Source: Rhodothermales bacterium
GTDB lineage: Bacteria; Bacteroidota; Rhodothermia; Rhodothermales; JANQRZ01
Length of the DNA: 64,000 bases
Assembly: GCA_039944855.1 (NCBI GenBank)
Contig: JBDUXZ010000029.1
Span: 62,001-126,000, forward strand
Reading direction: 5' to 3'
Below are positions 47,174 to 56,159 of the stretch, piece by piece. Made by a program: the position numbers and the translations under genes. A model generated the notes under the pieces. That model saw only the letters and a list, made by a program, of their open reading frames with translations. It had not been told where the DNA came from and did no database searches. The first letter of the stretch is position 1; every line of letters begins with the position of its first letter.

Positions 47174-47983
47174 CTACGGCAGCGGCCTCACGCGCACGTC
47201 GTCAAGCACGATCTCGGAGAGGAGGTCGAGTGAGTCCGCCTCGAACATCCGCCCCATCCCTTCGAGCGACGGCTCCAGCGGCTCGGCCGAGTAGTTCCGG
47301 TAGTCCACGAACCGGACGCCGCCGACGGTGCGCGGGTTGTACGCCTCGCGGAAGCGCGCGCCGCCGCCACTGACCTCGTAGGAATACGCGAGGTAATCGA
47401 CCGTCGAGCGGTCGCGGTGGATCCAGTAGACGAAGCGGTCCTGGTAGTCCCGGCCTCCGCCCTCCGGCCGAAAGGTGACTTCGACGAGGTCGTAGGCCTC
47501 CCCGCCCAGCGTGTCAACGCCGACGAGGCGCGGCTGCACGGCGGCGTCGGCGAGCGGGTACGGCAGGAGGGCGAAGTAGACGACGGAGTTGACGGCGCCC
47601 TCGGCGGCGAGCGCGTCGGCTTTGCGCAGCGCCACCGGCGTCCCGTTCACGGTCCGGCCGAACCCGTCGTTGCCTAGCGTGTCGCGGACGACGCCGGCGG
47701 AGTCCGTCCACGTCCGGGCGTAGACGAAGCGGTCGCCGTCGCGTTCGGCGGTGAAGGACGCACCGCGGAACGAGAAGCCCACGACGGCCCGGTCGAGCAC
47801 GTCGGCGCCGTGAACGCGGCGGGCGCGCTCGATGATCGCTACAGCGGCGGAATCCGTGGGGACTGGCTCCGGCGTCACCGCCACGGCGTCCGGCGGTACC
47901 GGAGCCGCTCGCTCTGGCTCGGCGCACGCCGCGAAGAGCAGCGCGACGGCGAGCAGAGCGAGCGGGGTCCGAGCACGAATCAC
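47174..47983 (-). CDS. DUF6503-family lipoprotein
   Basis: 269 residues with GTG start, placed 2 bp after the stop of the upstream gene; this start gives a compact lipoprotein signal (LALLAVALLFAAC). The mature protein carries the landmarks of DUF6503 proteins of Bacteroidota: VVYFALLPYPLADAAVQPR, DYQDRFVYWIHRDRSTVDYL, and FREAYNPRTVGGVRFVDYRN. Structure is likely a half-barrel like LolA/LolB-type lipoprotein carriers, but no function is established. Very close coupling to the DUF2911 gene indicates a two-gene operon of envelope proteins. Confidence 0.82.
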   Translation of the reverse strand: MIRARTPLALLAVALLFAACAEPERAAPVPPDAVAVTPEPVPTDSAAVAIIERARRVHGADVLDRAVVGFSFRGASFTAERDGDRFVYARTWTDSAGVVRDTLGNDGFGRTVNGTPVALRKADALAAEGAVNSVVYFALLPYPLADAAVQPRLVGVDTLGGEAYDLVEVTFRPEGGGRDYQDRFVYWIHRDRSTVDYLAYSYEVSGGGARFREAYNPRTVGGVRFVDYRNYSAEPLEPSLEGMGRMFEADSLDLLSEIVLDDVRVRPLP

Positions 47984-47985
47984 GT

Positions 47986-48528
47986 TTACTGCCCCGCGCC
48001 GATCGTCAGCGCCACAGCGGTCTCGTCCCAACGGAGGACGAGTTTACCCATCGATTCGCCGACTTCTTCGAAGGAGAACGTCATCATCTCCGTGTCGTCG
48101 GCTTCGCTGGCCTCGACCGTGACGCGGAGCGCATCGCGGCTCATGTCGTAGTCGCCCGCGCCCCACTGCTCGGACATCTCGTTGAAGATGACGGTCCACT
48201 CGTCCTCGCCGGGGATCGTGAACAGGCCGTAGGTCCCGGCCGAAAGCGGCTGCCCTTCGACGGTCACGTCGCCGGAGAAGGTGATGGTGGTGGCCTCGTT
48301 CGCGCCCGTGCGCCAGACGGCGTCGTAGGGCACGAGGTCGCCGAAGATCTCGCGGTCGCGGACGCTCGGGCGGCTGTAGCCGACGGTCGCCACCGTCGTG
48401 CCGATGGTCTGGCTGACCGAGGCATTCGGGCTCGTGCGGGCCTCGTCGTTGCCGCGCTGTTGGGCGCTCGCGGGGGCCGCGAGGAGCAGGAGGCCGAGGC
48501 AGAGGAAAAGGGAATGGCGGAGTAGCAT
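47986..48528 (-). CDS. DUF2911 secreted protein
   Basis: 180 residues; the ATG chosen gives a signal peptide (LFLCLGLLLLAAPASAQ). DUF2911 landmarks are clear: VSQTIGTTVATVGYSRPSVR, EIFGDLVPYDAVWRTGANEA, TTITFSGDVTVEGQPLSAGT, YGLFTIPGEDEWTVIFN, and the closing beta region with LVLRWDETAVALTI. Proteins of this family are common in the Bacteroidota periplasm and have a compact beta sandwich; no biochemical role is known. It is the first gene of a pair with the DUF6503 lipoprotein (2-bp gap). Confidence 0.88.
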   Translation of the reverse strand: MLLRHSLFLCLGLLLLAAPASAQQRGNDEARTSPNASVSQTIGTTVATVGYSRPSVRDREIFGDLVPYDAVWRTGANEATTITFSGDVTVEGQPLSAGTYGLFTIPGEDEWTVIFNEMSEQWGAGDYDMSRDALRVTVEASEADDTEMMTFSFEEVGESMGKLVLRWDETAVALTIGAGQ

Positions 48529-48604
48529 AGTCTGAACGGTGTGGTGGAGAGAGTGGAGAAGCACAGGGGTAGCCCGGCGCCCCGCATGATACGTCACGCC
48601 GCCG

Positions 48605-49105
48605 TCACGTCGACGCCTCCTCCTCCCCTGCGTCGGCCGACAGCGTCACGGTCGTGAAGAAGTCGTCGGCCCCCTGCCGGTGCCAGAACGCCTGCCCGCG
48701 CTCGTTGCGGCAGAGGACGCCCGCGCGGATCCGCGTCACGCCCAGCTCGCGCGCCCACGCCCGCACCGCACCGACGAGCCGCTCCCCGACGCGCTGCCCA
48801 CGGAAGTCCGCCCGGACGACGAGTTCCGTCACATAGACCTCCATCTCCTGCACGTAGACCGGCGCGGGCCAATACGGGTGCGCCGTAAGCAGGCCCACGA
48901 TCTCGCTGCCCGACGCGGCGACGAACACGCGGTGCGCCTCGCTCTCGCTCCATACGATGAAGTCGTTGCGCCAACGCTCGCGGGCCGATTCGCTCGGCCG
49001 ATGGCGCGCATCGAGGGCCGCGTGCTCGTCCTGAAGCTGCGCCCACAGGGCGACGGCGGCCTCGCGTTCGGCCGGGCGGGCGCGGCGGATGAGGATGGGA
49101 GGCAT
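48605..49105 (-). CDS. GNAT-family N-acetyltransferase
   Basis: 166 residues from the ATG giving MPPILIRRARPAEREAAVAL; the 90 codons open upstream cover intergenic hairpins and are not protein-like. The acetyl-CoA-binding motif A is ELVVRADFRGQRVGERLVGA (V-x-x-xx-RGQxVGxxL), followed by motif B with GVLCRNERGQAFWHRQGADD. N-terminal LWAQLQDEHAALDARHR is typical of aminoglycoside- or amino acid-type acetyltransferases. Acceptor unknown. Single gene downstream of the palindromic repeats at 49214-49332. Confidence 0.88.
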   Translation of the reverse strand: MPPILIRRARPAEREAAVALWAQLQDEHAALDARHRPSESARERWRNDFIVWSESEAHRVFVAASGSEIVGLLTAHPYWPAPVYVQEMEVYVTELVVRADFRGQRVGERLVGAVRAWARELGVTRIRAGVLCRNERGQAFWHRQGADDFFTTVTLSADAGEEEAST

Positions 49106-49213
49106 CGAAGAATCCACGAGACGAGGAGAGGGCGTGCGTAGTGGGAGAGGGAGAGTACGAACGGAGCGGGAATGTGCTCGCACGCTGCTGAGTAACGGTA
49201 GAGGAGGAGTCTC

Positions 49214-49332
49214 TCCCCCTCGGAGGGGGAGGACAGGTGGGGGTCCGCCACAGTCGGGACTAACCCCGTCTGGTTCCCCGAGCGCTGCGGCCCCCCCGCT
49301 CACTCTGTTCGCTGCCCCCCTCCGAGGGGGGC
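49214..49332. repeat. Pair of G/C-run hairpins between GNAT and asd genes
   Basis: TCCCCCTC-G-GAGGGGGA at 49214-49230 and GCCCCCCTC-C-GAGGGGGGC at 49314-49332, separated by about 80 bases. Both resemble the central hairpin at 47036-47060. Probably copies of one family of short palindromic repeats, or back-to-back terminators of the neighbouring genes. Confidence 0.5.
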
Positions 49333-49397
49333 GGGTGGGTTCTATTGATTCCTCATCAGTCTCCGAGACTCTCAACAGAGCCAGGCACGTTGCGCAA

Positions 49398-50474
49398 TCA
49401 CTGACTCACGCCGTCCTCGACCCCTCGGCTCACCGGCTCGCTACGCAGCCGCCCCTCGGACAGCAGCAACTCCGCGTTGAGGATCGCGCCGCCGGCTGCG
49501 CCGCGCACCGTGTTGTGCGAGAGCACGACGAACTTCACACCGAGCACCGGGCACGCGCGCACGCGGCCGACGCCGACCTGCATCCCGCGCTCGGCCTCGA
49601 CGTGGCGGCGCGGTTGGGGGAACCGCTCGTCGTCGAACACGCGGATCGGGCGATCGGGCGCCATCCACAGGTCGAGCCCGGCGAGCGGGCTCTGAAACGA
49701 GCGGAGCGCCTCGGCGACGTCGTCAGGGCTCGCCGCCGTGCCTAGCTTCACCGACACGCACTCCGTGTGCCCGTCGAGCACCGGCACGCGGTTGCACTGC
49801 GCCGAGATCGTCATCTCCGCCGGGCGGATCGCGCCGTCGACGAGCGTGCCGAACAGCTTCAGCGGCTCCGTCGCCAGCTTGTCCTCCTCGCCGCCGATGA
49901 ACGGGACGACGTTCCCGAGCGCATCCAGCGACGACACGCCGGGGTAGCCCGCGCCCGAGAGCGCCTGCATCGTCACGACCGAGACGGCCTCGACGCCGAA
50001 CGCGTCGACGAGCGGCTTCAGCGCGAGCACGAGCCCGACCGTCGAGCAGTTCGGGTTCGTCACGATGAATCCCGGTGTCGATTGCCCGTCAATGAGGGCC
50101 GTGTGGTCGGGATTGACTTCGGGGATGAGGAGCGGCACCGTCGGGTCCATCCGGTGGTTGCGCGCGTTCGAGATCACCGGCACGCCCGCGTCGGCGAAGG
50201 CACGCTCAACCTCACCCGCGACGGAGGCGTCGAGGCCGGAGAATACGAAGTCGCAGTCGAGCGCGCCGGGCTCGGCCGGCACGACTTCCATCGCCGCGAC
50301 GCGCTCGGGCATCTCGGTCCCGCCGATCCAGTTCGCGGCCTCACGGTACGGCTTGCCGGCGGAGCGCTCCGACGCCGCGAGCGCCGCGATCTCGAACTGC
50401 GGGTGGCCGTCGAGCAGCTCGACGAACTTCTGGCCGACGGCGCCCGTCGCGCCGAGGATTCCGACTCTGAGCAT
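49398..50474 (-). CDS. asd: Aspartate-semialdehyde dehydrogenase (archaeal/fungal-type branch)
   Basis: 358 residues. Rossmann start LRVGILGATGAVGQKFVELL; catalytic Cys143 in TNPNCSTVGL; substrate region SNARNHRMDPTVPLLIPEVN; and later TMQALSGAGYPGV. It makes L-aspartate 4-semialdehyde from aspartyl phosphate with NADPH, the branch point for lysine, diaminopimelate, threonine and methionine. The sequence follows the branch common in archaea and fungi rather than the enterobacterial enzyme. The frame is open far upstream of the ATG at 50474, but that stretch is antisense to folD and not protein-like. Divergent from folD, 129 bp apart. Confidence 0.95.
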   Translation of the reverse strand: MLRVGILGATGAVGQKFVELLDGHPQFEIAALAASERSAGKPYREAANWIGGTEMPERVAAMEVVPAEPGALDCDFVFSGLDASVAGEVERAFADAGVPVISNARNHRMDPTVPLLIPEVNPDHTALIDGQSTPGFIVTNPNCSTVGLVLALKPLVDAFGVEAVSVVTMQALSGAGYPGVSSLDALGNVVPFIGGEEDKLATEPLKLFGTLVDGAIRPAEMTISAQCNRVPVLDGHTECVSVKLGTAASPDDVAEALRSFQSPLAGLDLWMAPDRPIRVFDDERFPQPRRHVEAERGMQVGVGRVRACPVLGVKFVVLSHNTVRGAAGGAILNAELLLSEGRLRSEPVSRGVEDGVSQ

Positions 50475-50603
50475 GGGGAGAGGAGTAGGTGGGTGGGCAG
50501 AGGGAATGGGCCGAGGATACGAAAACGCCGCCGTCTCCGCCCTGTTCGGCTCCATCGTTTGGAGTAGTTTCCGTACCCACTTCGACCACTCACCCACGCC
50601 CGC

Positions 50604-51479
50604 ATGCCCGCCCAACTCATCGACGGAAAAGAGATCGCCGCCGCCGTCCGCGCCGACGTTCGCGCGGGCGTCGAGGACTGGACGCAGGCCGGCCACCGCG
50701 TCCCCGCCCTCCGCGTCGTCCTCGTCGGCGAGCACCCCGCCTCGGCGTCGTACGTCCGTGGGAAGATCCGCGCCGCCGCCGAAGCCGGCATCGACAGCGA
50801 GACGCTCCACTTCCCCGCCGACCTCTCGCAGGCTGACCTCCTCGGCATCGTCCACGAGTTGAACGCGAACCCGGCCGTCGACGGCATCCTCGTCCAGCTC
50901 CCCCTCCCCGACCACGTCGACGAGTCCGCCGTGATCCACGCCGTCGACCCAGACAAAGACGTCGACGGGTTCCACCCGGTAAACGTCGGGCGTCTCGTGA
51001 TCGGCGAGCCGGGGTTCGCGCCGTGCACGCCGGCGGGCATCATCGAGATGCTCGACCGCAGCGGGATCGAGACCTCGGGCGCGCACGCCGTCGTCATCGG
51101 GCGGAGCAACATCGTCGGCAAGCCGATGGCGAACCTCCTGCTCCAGCGCGGCACCGACGCAACCGTGACCGTCTGCCACAGCCGCACGCGCGACCTCCCC
51201 GCCATCGCGCGGCAGGCCGACATCCTCGTCGCGGCTATCGGCCGCGCGCACTTCGTGACCGCGGACATGGTGAAGCCCGGCGCCGCCGTAATCGACGTCG
51301 GCATCAACCGGGTCGAGGACGCGAGCCGCGAGCGCGGCTACCGGCTCGTCGGCGACGTGGATTTCGACGCCGTGCGCGACGTAGCCGGCCACATCACGCC
51401 CGTCCCCGGCGGCGTCGGCCCGATGACGATCGCGATGCTGCTGAAGAACACGCTCGAAGCCGCCCAGCGCTCCGCCTGA
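50604..51479 (+). CDS. folD: Methylenetetrahydrofolate dehydrogenase/cyclohydrolase
   Basis: 291 residues, the normal size. It interconverts 5,10-methylene- and 10-formyl-tetrahydrofolate with NADP. Signatures: catalytic YxxxK as Tyr50-Lys54 in ASYVRGK, VDGILVQLPLPDHVDE, DPDKDVDGFHPVNVGRL, PCTPAGIIEML, the dinucleotide loop GRSNIVGKPMANLL, and PVPGGVGPMTIAMLL. Cytoplasmic. The ATG of an MscS gene lies 2 bp after its stop, so the two are co-transcribed. Confidence 0.97.
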   Translation: MPAQLIDGKEIAAAVRADVRAGVEDWTQAGHRVPALRVVLVGEHPASASYVRGKIRAAAEAGIDSETLHFPADLSQADLLGIVHELNANPAVDGILVQLPLPDHVDESAVIHAVDPDKDVDGFHPVNVGRLVIGEPGFAPCTPAGIIEMLDRSGIETSGAHAVVIGRSNIVGKPMANLLLQRGTDATVTVCHSRTRDLPAIARQADILVAAIGRAHFVTADMVKPGAAVIDVGINRVEDASRERGYRLVGDVDFDAVRDVAGHITPVPGGVGPMTIAMLLKNTLEAAQRSA

Positions 51480-51481
51480 CT

Positions 51482-52516
51482 ATGGCTCAAGATCCCACAA
51501 ACGTCCTCGACCAGGCCGCCGACTCTCTCGCCGCCGATTCGCTCGCCGCCGACTCCGCGCGCGTGGACACGACGGACGCCGTCAGCCGGATCACGCAGAA
51601 CCTCGAAGAGACCGGCCGCGCCCTCCGCGAAGGCCGCTTCGACGACGTCTACGAGCAGATCTCGACCGCCCTCTTCGCGTTCGTCCTCGACGGTCTGATC
51701 CCGGCGCTCCTCACGCTCGTCCTTTTCTACTTCATCTACGCCGTGCTCTCGCGGCTGCTCGAGGGCGGGCTGCGCCGGAGTCGGAAGATCGACCTCGGCA
51801 TTCAGCAGTTGCTGATGAAGACGTTCCGGCTGCTGCTGTTCTCGTTCGCGGCGATCGTAGCGCTCGACCAGCTCGGGATGAACGTCGGCGCGCTCATCGC
51901 CGGGCTCGGGATCGCCGGCATCGCCCTCGGCTTCGCCGCCCGCGACACCCTCGAGAACTTCATCTCCGGCATCACGATCCTTCTCGACCAGCCCTTCCGC
52001 GTGGGCGACAACGTCGTGATCGAGGACACGTTCGGGACCGTGCAGGAGATCACGCTCCGCTCGACGCGCATCCGCACGCTCAACAACGAGGTGGCCGTGC
52101 TGCCGAACGCGCACATGATCCAGAACAAGGTCATCAACCACACCCTCCTCGGCGTGCTCCGCATCGTCGTCCCGTTCGGAATCGCGTACAAGGAGTACCC
52201 CCAGCAGGCCCGCGAGGCCGTGATGAAGACGACCGAGGGCGACGCCCGCCTCCACCCCGACTACCCGCCGCACGTCGTCGTGACGCAGATGAACGATTCG
52301 AGCGTGGACATGGAGCTCCGGCTGTTCCTCAAGGACCCGAAGCTGGAGATCCCCGTCCGCTTCGAGTACCTCGAAAAAGTCCGCGAGGCCCTGCGCGCGG
52401 CCGACATCGAGATCCCGTTCCCCCACCTCCAGCTCTTCATCGACGAGGCGCAGGCGTTCCGCGACGCCCCGTTCATGCGGCCGGGCCCGCCGCCCGACCG
52501 CCGCGCCGAGGCGTGA
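51482..52516 (+). CDS. Small-conductance mechanosensitive channel (MscS family)
   Basis: 344 residues. The N-terminal 60 are acidic and hydrophilic with two nearly identical short repeats (DSLAADSLAAD). Then come three membrane helices (LIPALLTLVLFYFIYAVL, LLLFSFAAIVALDQLG, and pore helix VGALIAGLGIAGIALGFAAR), and the MscS beta domain (ILLDQPFRVGDNVVIEDTFG, ITLRSTRIRTLNNEVAVLPN). It opens under tension to release solutes. Distinct from the MscS at 18949, which has a longer membrane part and sits with SpoIIAA-like genes. Co-transcribed with folD; no functional link is obvious. Confidence 0.93.
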   Translation: MAQDPTNVLDQAADSLAADSLAADSARVDTTDAVSRITQNLEETGRALREGRFDDVYEQISTALFAFVLDGLIPALLTLVLFYFIYAVLSRLLEGGLRRSRKIDLGIQQLLMKTFRLLLFSFAAIVALDQLGMNVGALIAGLGIAGIALGFAARDTLENFISGITILLDQPFRVGDNVVIEDTFGTVQEITLRSTRIRTLNNEVAVLPNAHMIQNKVINHTLLGVLRIVVPFGIAYKEYPQQAREAVMKTTEGDARLHPDYPPHVVVTQMNDSSVDMELRLFLKDPKLEIPVRFEYLEKVREALRAADIEIPFPHLQLFIDEAQAFRDAPFMRPGPPPDRRAEA

Positions 52517-52658
52517 GGCGAGGCCGTGCCGCGGCTTCCGCTGCGAGGAAAGACCGGTTCAGCTCGGGCGTGTGGATGTGGTCGCCACTGCATACATTAA
52601 AGCCGTGCGCTTTCAGCACGTACCGTCCGCTCCCTTGCTCACCTCACCCTCCCCTCCT

Positions 52659-53585
52659 ATGCAGATCGGAATCATCGGCCTCGGTAAAATGGGCGGCGGC
52701 ATCATCCGCCGTCTCCACCGCGCCGGCCTCGACCCCATCGGGTACGCTCGCAGCGAAAAAGACGTCAACGCGCTGGAGGCGGACGGCATCCGAGCCGCGC
52801 ACTCCTTCGACGAGCTCGCCAAGAAACAGGGCTCCCCGTGCGTGTTCTGGCTGATGGTGCCGTCCGGGCCTGTCGTGGACAGCGTCATCGAGAGCCTGGA
52901 GCCCCAGCTCGGCCCGGGCTGCATCATCGTCGATGGCGGCAACTCGAACTACAAGGATTCGATGCGGCGGGGCAAAGAGTTGGAAGCGCGCGGCATCCAC
53001 TTCGTCGACGCCGGCGTGAGCGGGGGCGTGTGGGGGCTCGAAGGCGGCTACTGCATGATGGTCGGCGGCTCGGACGAAGCCGTGGACGTGCTGCGGCCCG
53101 TCTTCGAAGCCCTCGCCCCGGCCCCGGACAAAGGGTGGGGCCACATGGGACCCTGCGGCTCCGGGCACTTCGTCAAGATGGTCCACAACGGCATCGAGTA
53201 CGGCCTGATGCAGGCCTACGCCGAAGGCTTCGCCATCATGGAGGCGAAGAAGGAGTTCGGTCTCGACCTCGAGCAAATCTCGAACGTGTGGCAGTACGGC
53301 AGCGTGATCCGCTCGTGGCTGCTCGAACTCGTCGAGCTCGCGCTCCAGGCTGAAGGGCATCAGCTGGAAGCCATCGCGCCCCACGTCACCGACTCCGGCA
53401 TGGGCCGGTGGACGGCGAATGAGGCCATCGAACTCAGCGTACCGGCTCCCGTCCTCACGCACTCGCTGATGGCACGGTTCGAGTCCCGCGACACGATTGG
53501 CTTCCACCACCGTATGCTGGCCGCCCTCCGCAATCAGTTCGGTGGCCACGCCATGCAGGCTGCTGAAGCCGACGAGAAAAGCTGA
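52659..53585 (+). CDS. gnd: 6-phosphogluconate dehydrogenase, short (300-residue) type
   Basis: 308 residues from the ATG giving MQIGIIGLGKMGGGIIRRLH; upstream in-frame codons are not protein-like. NAD(P) loop GLGKMGG, then VDGGNSNYKDSMRRGKEL, DAGVSGGVWGLEGGYCMMVG, and the catalytic Lys173 in FVKMVHNGIEYGLMQAY. This is the short, often NAD-dependent, class rather than the 470-residue enzyme. It oxidatively decarboxylates 6-phosphogluconate to ribulose 5-phosphate. It heads a pentose-phosphate cluster with zwf (97 bp downstream) and pgl. Confidence 0.95.
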   Translation: MQIGIIGLGKMGGGIIRRLHRAGLDPIGYARSEKDVNALEADGIRAAHSFDELAKKQGSPCVFWLMVPSGPVVDSVIESLEPQLGPGCIIVDGGNSNYKDSMRRGKELEARGIHFVDAGVSGGVWGLEGGYCMMVGGSDEAVDVLRPVFEALAPAPDKGWGHMGPCGSGHFVKMVHNGIEYGLMQAYAEGFAIMEAKKEFGLDLEQISNVWQYGSVIRSWLLELVELALQAEGHQLEAIAPHVTDSGMGRWTANEAIELSVPAPVLTHSLMARFESRDTIGFHHRMLAALRNQFGGHAMQAAEADEKS

Positions 53586-53682
53586 TCTCCACGAGGCGCG
53601 GCAGTCCGGGAACGGGCCTGCCGCGCCGCCGTCGGCCTGGCGATATCCTCCTTCCCCCTCCTCACTCGACCCGCGTAGCGCG

Positions 53683-55122
53683 ATGGACTCCTGCCTCTTC
53701 ATCCTTTTCGGCGCCACCGGTGACCTCGCCCGCCGCAAGCTCATCCCTGCCCTCTACAACGGGCTCGTCCAACGGGCCGAGCGAGGCAAAGTCGTCATCC
53801 TCGGCGTCGGCCGCTCGGACTGGAACGACGAGCGGATGCGCGAGGAGACCGTCAGCGCCCTCCGCGACGACGGCGTCGACGACGAGGGGTTGGAGGCGTG
53901 GTGCGGCGACTGCGTCGCGTACCAGCAGATCGGCGGAGACGGAGGGATGGCTCCGCTTTTCGAGCGCGCGGCCCAGCTCGAAAAAGAGCACGGCCTCGCG
54001 GGCAACCGGATCTACTACCTCGCCCTGCCCCCGTCCGTCTTCTCGAAGGCCATCGAAGACATCGGCGACGACGACGAATCGCAGAAGCGCGAGGGCTGGA
54101 CGCGGCTCGTCATCGAGAAGCCGTTCGGCCACGACCTCGCATCGGCGAAGGCGCTCAACGACCTCGTCCACCAGCATTTCGACGAGAGTCAGATCTACCG
54201 GATCGACCACTACCTCGGCAAAGAGACGGTGCAGAACCTGCTCGTCTTCCGCTTCGGGAACGCCATCTTCGAGTCGCTCTGGGACCGGAACCACATCGAC
54301 CGCGTCGAGATCACCGTCGCCGAGTCGATCGGCGTCGAGGGGCGGGCGGGGTACTACGACACGTCGGGCGCGCTCCGCGACATGATCCAGAACCACCTCA
54401 CGCAGCTCCTCACGCTCACGGCGATGGAGCCGCCCGCCACGCTCAGCGCGAACCCCATCCGGCGCGAGAAGCTGAAGGTGCTCCACTCGATCGCCCCCAT
54501 CGACCCCCGCGAGGTCATCTTCGGCCGCTACACGGCCGCCAACGGGCAGGAAGGCTACCTCGACCACGACGGCGTGCCCGCCGACTCCACGACGGAGACG
54601 TTCGTCGCGCTCCGCCTCCGCATCGAGAACTGGCGCTGGCAGGGCGTCCCGTTCATCCTCCGCTCCGGCAAGCGCATGCCGACGCGGGTCACCGACATCG
54701 ACGTCTACTTCCGCTGCCCGCCCGTCCAACTCTTCGGCGGAGCCGACCACTGCTCGATCTCGCGGAACGTCCTCCGCATCCGGCTCCAGCCGGACGAGGG
54801 GTTCACGCTCGGCTTCGAGGTGAAGAAGCCAGGCAGCGGGTTCCAGCTCTCCAGCCAGGAGTTCGATTTCGACTACGAGCAGGCCTTCGGCCCGCTCCCC
54901 TCGGGCTACGAAACCCTGCTCGCCGACGTCGCCGCGGGCGACCAGACGCTCTTTGTCCACGCCGATGAGACCGAGGCCGCGTGGGCGCTCTACGAGCCCC
55001 TCCTCGACGCCGGCATCCCCGTCCGCGAGTACCCCTCCGGCACGTGGGGGCCGGGCCAGGCCGCCCGCATGATCATCGGCGACCAGCGCGAACCGACGCC
55101 GGAAGAGGAGGTCGCCACGTGA
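53683..55122 (+). CDS. zwf: Glucose-6-phosphate 1-dehydrogenase
   Basis: 479 residues. Nucleotide loop LFILFGATGDLARRKLIPAL at the N terminus, substrate motif RIDHYLGKETVQNLL (His176, Lys180), catalytic His238 in MIQNHLTQLLTL, and RSGKRMPTRVTDI. It converts glucose 6-phosphate to 6-phosphogluconolactone and reduces NAD(P). The start is fixed by the dehydrogenase fold beginning at residue 3. Between gnd and pgl, with a palindromic repeat separating it from pgl; all three enzymes of the oxidative pentose-phosphate branch are therefore together. Confidence 0.97.
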   Translation: MDSCLFILFGATGDLARRKLIPALYNGLVQRAERGKVVILGVGRSDWNDERMREETVSALRDDGVDDEGLEAWCGDCVAYQQIGGDGGMAPLFERAAQLEKEHGLAGNRIYYLALPPSVFSKAIEDIGDDDESQKREGWTRLVIEKPFGHDLASAKALNDLVHQHFDESQIYRIDHYLGKETVQNLLVFRFGNAIFESLWDRNHIDRVEITVAESIGVEGRAGYYDTSGALRDMIQNHLTQLLTLTAMEPPATLSANPIRREKLKVLHSIAPIDPREVIFGRYTAANGQEGYLDHDGVPADSTTETFVALRLRIENWRWQGVPFILRSGKRMPTRVTDIDVYFRCPPVQLFGGADHCSISRNVLRIRLQPDEGFTLGFEVKKPGSGFQLSSQEFDFDYEQAFGPLPSGYETLLADVAAGDQTLFVHADETEAAWALYEPLLDAGIPVREYPSGTWGPGQAARMIIGDQREPTPEEEVAT

Positions 55123-55221
55123 GAGGGGATTGCAGGGTAAAGGGTGAAGGGTAAAAGGAGATCACCCCGCCCTCGGCGCTCCCTCGTCCGGGGACTAAGG
55201 GCTTCTCCGAAGAGTACCCCT

Positions 55222-55315
55222 TGTCATCCTGAGCGCAGCGAAGGATCTCCTCGGGTCAGACGATTCCGCTCAAATCGAGGAGATCCTTCCGTCGCTGCGC
55301 TCCCTCAGAATGACA
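55222..55315. repeat. 94-bp inverted repeat (TGTCATCCTGAG family)
   Basis: The left arm starts TGTCATCCTGAGCGCAGCGA (55222 on) and continues GGATCTCCTCG; the right arm from 55276 starts CGAGGAGATCC and ends with TGACA at 55315, pairing over about 30 bases with few mismatches. Sequences of this type are scattered in many bacterial genomes. A second short copy of AATGACACATT follows at about 55325. The 295 bases between zwf and pgl hold nothing else. Confidence 0.75.
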
Positions 55316-55417
55316 CATTCTCATAATGACACATTGGGGCTTTTCGGATAGGCCCTACCCTCTGCCCTTCTCCCTCCCACTTCACCCTTTTCACTTCACC
55401 CTTCACCCTTTCAACCG

Positions 55418-56152
55418 ATGATCGCGCCCGAGGTATTCACGTTCGCCAGCACGGCCCGCCTCTCCCGCGCCGCTGCCGAAACCGTCGTCGAGACGCTGCG
55501 CGCGGCGATTCAACGGCACGGCCGCGCGTCGTTCGTGCTCACGGGCGGGGGCACCCCGCGCCCGCTCTACCAACTCCTCGCGACGGACTACCGCAACGCC
55601 CTCGACTGGCAACGCGTCGAAGTCCTCTTCGGGGACGAGCGGCACGTCCCCCACGACGACGCGGACAGCAACTTCCTGATGGCCCGGGACACTCTCCTCG
55701 ACGGCCTCCCGCTTTCGCCCGACCGCGTCCACCCGATCCCGACGGGCAGCACGCCCGAGGCCGACGCCCGCGCCTACGAGCAGACCTTGCGCGGCCTGTT
55801 CGACGGAGACGTGCCGGCCTTCGACCTCGTCCTCCTCGGCATGGGAGCGGATGGGCACGTCGCGTCCCTCTTTCCCGGCAGCCCGGCGCTCGACGAGGCC
55901 GAGCGGTGGGTCGTTGCGGCCGAGGCGCCGCCGAGCAGCCCCGTCCACGACCGCGTCACCCTCACGTTCCCGGCCATCAATGCGGCACACACCGTCCTCT
56001 TCCTCGTCGCGGGCGAGAGCAAGCGCGACGCGCTCACCGCCGTCCTCCGTGGCCCGGAAAATGCCCCGCCGGCGGAGCGCGTAGAGGCCCGGGAACGGCT
56101 GTTGTGGTACGTGGACGACGACGCCTACGGCCCCGGCGCCGACGCGGTGTAG
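55418..56152 (+). CDS. pgl: 6-phosphogluconolactonase (DevB/NagB-like)
   Basis: 244 residues. Landmarks of the family: FVLTGGGTPRPLYQLLATD, VEVLFGDERHVPHDDADSNF, and the signature LLGMGADGHVASLFPGSPAL, followed by RVTLTFPAINAAHTVLFLVA. It hydrolyses 6-phosphogluconolactone made by Zwf. ATG start at the first codon that leaves the usual short N terminus. It ends 7 bp before the stop of the convergent short-chain dehydrogenase. Confidence 0.95.
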   Translation: MIAPEVFTFASTARLSRAAAETVVETLRAAIQRHGRASFVLTGGGTPRPLYQLLATDYRNALDWQRVEVLFGDERHVPHDDADSNFLMARDTLLDGLPLSPDRVHPIPTGSTPEADARAYEQTLRGLFDGDVPAFDLVLLGMGADGHVASLFPGSPALDEAERWVVAAEAPPSSPVHDRVTLTFPAINAAHTVLFLVAGESKRDALTAVLRGPENAPPAERVEARERLLWYVDDDAYGPGADAV

Positions 56153-56159
56153 CCGTGCG

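Noticed and set aside
50475-51392. N-terminal extension of aspartate-semialdehyde dehydrogenase by about 300 residues
   Set aside because: The extension is antisense to folD and not protein-like; the conserved Rossmann start begins at the ATG at 50474.
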